Positions 35,585 through 38,506 of a DNA stretch of 38,506 nucleotides are shown in pieces. Source of the DNA: Halanaerobiales bacterium (GTDB lineage: Bacteria > Bacillota > Halanaerobiia > Halanaerobiales > DTU029); assembly GCA_022360715.1 (NCBI GenBank), contig JAKSCG010000092.1:1-38506 (forward strand). The letters are read 5' to 3'. The notes beneath the pieces were generated by a model that saw only the letters and a program-made list of their open reading frames with translations, was not told where the DNA came from and ran no database searches. Each line of letters opens with the position of its first letter. The first letter of the stretch is position 1. Position numbers and translations under genes: made by a program.

Positions 35585-36667
35585 ATGACAAAGACAAAGG
35601 TAGCAGTATTAGGTGGTGGCAACGGAGCTCATGCAGCAGCAGCAGATCTGACTCTTCGTGGATTTGAAGTTCATATGTGTGAGGATGAGAGATTTGCCGG
35701 GAGAATGGAAAAAGTGTTCAACACAAAGCAAATCAAAATTTCTGGAGTATGTGGGGATGACACGGTTTCTATTGCAATGGTGACTACCGACCTGAAAGTC
35801 GCTCTGGCTGGAGTTCGTTATATTCTGGTTGTTGTACCTGCGTTTGCGCACAAGGAATACGCAGAGAAGTTAGTTAATGTCATACAGCCCGGACAGGTTG
35901 TGTTTTTATTGCCGGGCACCTTTGGAAGTTTGATTTTTTGGAAAACCTTCCAAAAGGTTAAAAAGGATATCGTGATAGCAGAAACTGATACATTACCCTA
36001 CGCCGCTCGATTGACCGGCGAGGGAGAAGTTACTGTGATGAACCGTTTTAATCCCCTGAAGGTAGGTGTAATACCTGCTTCTAAAACAGATAAAACCGTT
36101 CAGGAGCTCTCTCAGTTCTTTGACGGACTCAAGGCGACAGAGAATATCGTTGCGTGCGGTCTTTCAAGCATGAATCCAGTTCTTCACGTTCCAGGTTGTA
36201 TTCTGAACGCAGGGAGGATTGAGTATGCAAAGGGCGAGTTCTTCTGTTACACCGAAGGGTTTACCCATTGCGTTGCACGAACAACAGAAGTAGTGGATAA
36301 AGAGCGCATTGCACTATTAGAACAATTCGGTTATAAATGGGATATATTAGCTCATACTATACGTACTGATATAACTACAGACGATCTGTATGAAGCAGTA
36401 GCTGAGCACCCTACAATTACCAAAATCAAGGGACCAGCTGATCTGAAAAACCGTTATTATTCTGAGGATATACCATATGGTATTGCGATTTGGGCGAAGC
36501 TGGCAAAGAGTATTGGAGTGGAGACACCCATGATGGACTCTATGGTACACATCGGGAGTGCGATTATGGAACAGAATTGTTGGACATCCGGCCATTCTTT
36601 GAAAGAGCTTGGTATCGATGGAATGGATATAGAACGATTGAAAGAGTATCTGGAAACAGGTGAATAA
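35585..36667 (+). CDS. NAD/NADP octopine/nopaline dehydrogenase family protein (second copy)
   Basis: 360 residues. Rossmann motif VLGGGNGAHAAAAD, catalytic-type His201 in PVLHVPGCILNAG, and NRYYSEDIPYG match the family and the copy at 29373. It is shorter and clearly diverged. TTGGAGG precedes ATG 35585, and a TATAAT at 35543-35548 is flanked by AATCTGT/ACAGATT, possibly an internal promoter. It is the last gene of the island. Two different opine dehydrogenases in one cluster suggest two substrates, or opposite directions of one reaction. Which is unknown. Confidence 0.87.
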   Translation: MTKTKVAVLGGGNGAHAAAADLTLRGFEVHMCEDERFAGRMEKVFNTKQIKISGVCGDDTVSIAMVTTDLKVALAGVRYILVVVPAFAHKEYAEKLVNVIQPGQVVFLLPGTFGSLIFWKTFQKVKKDIVIAETDTLPYAARLTGEGEVTVMNRFNPLKVGVIPASKTDKTVQELSQFFDGLKATENIVACGLSSMNPVLHVPGCILNAGRIEYAKGEFFCYTEGFTHCVARTTEVVDKERIALLEQFGYKWDILAHTIRTDITTDDLYEAVAEHPTITKIKGPADLKNRYYSEDIPYGIAIWAKLAKSIGVETPMMDSMVHIGSAIMEQNCWTSGHSLKELGIDGMDIERLKEYLETGE

Positions 36668-36833
36668 CAATAAAAAACCACTCTTGATTTTATTGGCTAG
36701 TTAAGGTAATCTTGTGAATATATCCAAGAGAATGATATATATAAGCAATAACAAAACTATACTAAAAAGATGATTTCTTTGGAAATGCAAAAGATCATGG
36801 CGGATAGATCCTATTCCGGAAACATCAATTTAC

Positions 36834-36856
36834 AATGCACTTTTCAGTGCATTTTT
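36834..36856 (+). terminator. intrinsic terminator downstream of the opine island
   Basis: AATGCACT (36834-36841), loop TTTC, AGTGCATT (36846-36853), then T-rich to 36856. The rest of 36668-36900 shows no convincing gene. Confidence 0.75.
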
Positions 36857-36907
36857 CTATGCATCAAGGCTGCAGGTTTTTGCAAAAAAGCAAAAATAAA
36901 AAATTTA

Positions 36908-36936
36908 TTGAAAAATACATTACCTTGTGATATAAT
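36908..36936 (+). promoter_or_regulatory. promoter of the chemoreceptor gene, extended -10
   Basis: TTGAAA (36908-36913), 17 bases, TATAAT (36931-36936) with TGA directly before the -10. The palindrome at 36953 sits at about +10. Confidence 0.75.
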
Positions 36937-36951
36937 TCTATTTGTCAAGAG

Positions 36952-36968
36952 ACAAACGTTTGCATAAG
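36952..36968 (+). promoter_or_regulatory. LacI-type operator, left copy (CAAACGTTTG core)
   Basis: ACAAACGTTTGCATAAG contains the perfect CG-centred palindrome CAAACGTTTG (36953-36962). The whole 17 bases recur as exact reverse complement at 37071-37087. Confidence 0.65.
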
Positions 36969-37070
36969 GATTAATACATATAATACCTTAAAAATGGACC
37001 AGATTCCACCCCTTAGCAGGGGCTTCAAAAAGACGAGATAAGTTTTACCCCTCTTTCAAAAAAAGCAAGA

Positions 37071-37087
37071 CTTATGCAAACGTTTGT
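37071..37087 (+). promoter_or_regulatory. LacI-type operator, right copy (CAAACGTTTG core)
   Basis: CTTATGCAAACGTTTGT is the exact reverse complement of the left copy; palindrome at 37077-37086. Centres are 124 bp apart, suiting a repression loop across the leader. Confidence 0.65.
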
Positions 37088-37137
37088 TAATCTTTCATTT
37101 ATAAATGATCTTGGGAAATAGAAAGGGGTGAATACAT

Positions 37138-38506
37138 TTGCGTCTGAGCAAAAAAAATAAAAAGAAAAGCTTGAATATTATTTTATTTTGGCAGAGATTT
37201 ATCACAAATTATCCTTTACAGACCAGGCTTTTAATCTCCTTTTTAGTTGTGATGTTGATCCCGGCTTTTTTTATCTCCTGGTATAGTTTTAAACTGTCCG
37301 GTAATTCGCTTAATCAAAACATTGATGACCAATTGTTATTTGGGAAAAGGGTGACCAGTCGGATTTATCAAAATGAGATCAACAATTTAGAGAACATTGC
37401 CGACATTAAAGCAAAAGAGACTTTACTACAAGAAGCGACCGGTACCGGGAATATTTTTGCTCTGTTAAAGATAATATCAAATAACTTTATTAATAAATAT
37501 GAGATTGATCTGGCTGAGGTGATCGATCCCCGGGGAAAAAGGCTTTCCCGCCGCGGTACTTTGCCGGACGATCTGACCGGTCTGCCGGCAGATTTACTAA
37601 ATTATATTATTGATAACAGATTAACCACTAATCAGATCGAAATGAGCAGTCAAGGGATCCTGATTAAGGGGGTAGCGGCAATTACTGACCCGGAGCTAAC
37701 CAGTAAGGCCAACGGGGTATTTTTGGTCAGTAAACTCTTAAATCAAAATTATTTTCTCACTTTAGATCAAGAACTGGGTATGGAATTATTGCTTTTTAAC
37801 CATGAAGGAAGGCTGGTAACCTCTTCTTTCAGTGAGCTGGAAATTGATAACCCGGGCTTTGATCCGACAATAACAGCAGATAATTTGCTCTGGCGGGACA
37901 TTGATTTAAGTGGTCAACCTTATCGGCTCGTTGCTTATCCCTTGCCTGATCATCAGAATCAACTGATTGGTTATTTGGCCCTGGCTTTACCCCGGACTCC
38001 CATTCTGGCGGCCGGCAAAGAGCTGACTCAGACTATAATTGCTTATGCAGTTCTGGGGATAATTATTGCCGTTTTAGTAGCGTTATTTTTAACCTGGTCG
38101 ATCAGTCATCCGATCAAAAGGCTGATTCAGTTGGTCGATAAAATAGCTGAAGGTGATTTGGATCAGGAGCTCATTGTACAGGGAAAGGATGAACTGGCCC
38201 ATTTGAAGGGCAGCATCAAACAAATGTTAAAAACCCTCCGGGAGCTGGTTTTGGAGATCAAGGGCGGGTCAGGTCGGATAACCGCGGCGGCAGAAGAGCT
38301 TTCTACTTCTACTCAGGAAGCAGCAGCCATCACCCAACAGGTTAGTTTAACCAGTGATACGATCTCGGCCAAAACTGCCGGACAGGTCACTCAGATCGCT
38401 CAAGTGACCGAACTGCTTAAACAAGTATTGAAATCTAATCGGGAGATAGCAGACGGGGTTCAATTAGTGGCTGAGAAATCAACTCTGGTTAATGCTCGGG
38501 TGGAGA
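37138..38506 (+). CDS. methyl-accepting chemotaxis protein, 5' part, cut by window end
   Basis: The frame is open from TTG 37138, behind AAAGGGGTGA (37122-37131), to the window end: 456 codons with no stop. A basic start is followed by membrane helix 1 (about 28-50) and a Cache-like outside sensor domain (about 50-295). Membrane helix 2 (about 298-317) and a HAMP domain (SISHPIKRLIQLVDKIAEGD) follow. Then comes the start of the signalling coiled coil (ITAAAEELSTSTQEAAAITQ), where methylation sites occur. It would steer the CheA/CheW complex. Two operator-like palindromes flank its leader, so it seems sugar-regulated. The C-terminal signalling tip is outside the window. Confidence 0.88.
   Translation, partial: MRLSKKNKKKSLNIILFWQRFITNYPLQTRLLISFLVVMLIPAFFISWYSFKLSGNSLNQNIDDQLLFGKRVTSRIYQNEINNLENIADIKAKETLLQEATGTGNIFALLKIISNNFINKYEIDLAEVIDPRGKRLSRRGTLPDDLTGLPADLLNYIIDNRLTTNQIEMSSQGILIKGVAAITDPELTSKANGVFLVSKLLNQNYFLTLDQELGMELLLFNHEGRLVTSSFSELEIDNPGFDPTITADNLLWRDIDLSGQPYRLVAYPLPDHQNQLIGYLALALPRTPILAAGKELTQTIIAYAVLGIIIAVLVALFLTWSISHPIKRLIQLVDKIAEGDLDQELIVQGKDELAHLKGSIKQMLKTLRELVLEIKGGSGRITAAAEELSTSTQEAAAITQQVSLTSDTISAKTAGQVTQIAQVTELLKQVLKSNREIADGVQLVAEKSTLVNARVE

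Noticed and set aside
29373..36667. Staphylopine-type metallophore biosynthesis
   Set aside because: No nicotianamine-synthase-like (CntL) gene, no DapF-like CntK and no ABC import or MFS export genes; only the dehydrogenase family is shared.
36770..36967. A 65-codon frame after the second opine dehydrogenase
   Set aside because: It runs through a clear terminator hairpin (36834-36856) and the chemoreceptor promoter and has no ribosome site; not a gene.
1..38506. CRISPR arrays, tRNA or rRNA genes, insertion sequences
   Set aside because: Read-through by eye found no regularly spaced repeats, no tRNA cloverleaf-like segments and no intact transposase; a covariance-model scan was not possible.

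Overview
The window looks like chromosomal DNA of an anaerobic, carbohydrate-fermenting Firmicutes-type bacterium. Reasons: AGGAGG-like ribosome binding sites, frequent TTG/GTG starts, several LacI-family regulators with local sugar genes, and UvrA/B/C sequences of Gram-positive style. The sugar-binding protein at 4578-5843 has a signal peptide but no lipobox cysteine. This is unusual for a monoderm Firmicute and hints at an outer-membrane (diderm) lineage such as Halanaerobiales. No taxon is proven.

Layout. 1-1246: end of a GHKL sensor kinase and a LytTR response regulator. 1448-10753: a glycan-utilisation locus with a secreted GH26-like enzyme carrying two carbohydrate-binding modules, a LacI regulator, a sugar ABC importer (binding protein plus two permeases, no ATPase), a cytoplasmic paralogue of the GH26-like enzyme and a GH39 glycosidase. 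10844-12367: exported 5'-nucleotidase-type phosphoesterase. 12778-16164: LacI regulator and GH94 phosphorylase, followed by a small NlpC/P60 protein (16284-16727). 16892-21730: uvrB-uvrA. 21982-23700: AT-rich S41-peptidase-like gene and a broken ABC ATPase. 23701-27187: LacI regulator and GH31 alpha-glucosidase. 27385-29214: uvrC. 29373-36667: an amino-acid/opine island. 37138-end: 5' part of a methyl-accepting chemotaxis protein.

How the genes could work together. The first locus reads as outside cutting (GH26-like enzyme), uptake (ABC importer) and inside trimming (second GH26-like enzyme and GH39). It appears to be controlled by a LacI protein whose probable operators flank its own gene. 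GH94 (phosphorolysis of beta-glucosides or similar) and GH31 (alpha-glucosides) each have their own LacI partner and CG-centred operator-like palindromes.

The most unusual part is 29373-36667. It holds two divergent opine-dehydrogenase paralogues, a XRE-cupin regulator, a CyuA-type cysteine desulfidase/serine dehydratase-like protein, an Asp/Glu-racemase-family protein and a YkvI-type transporter. It resembles a self-contained module for making or breaking down an opine (N-carboxyalkyl amino acid). I know of no described pathway with this gene set. The chemical role is inference.
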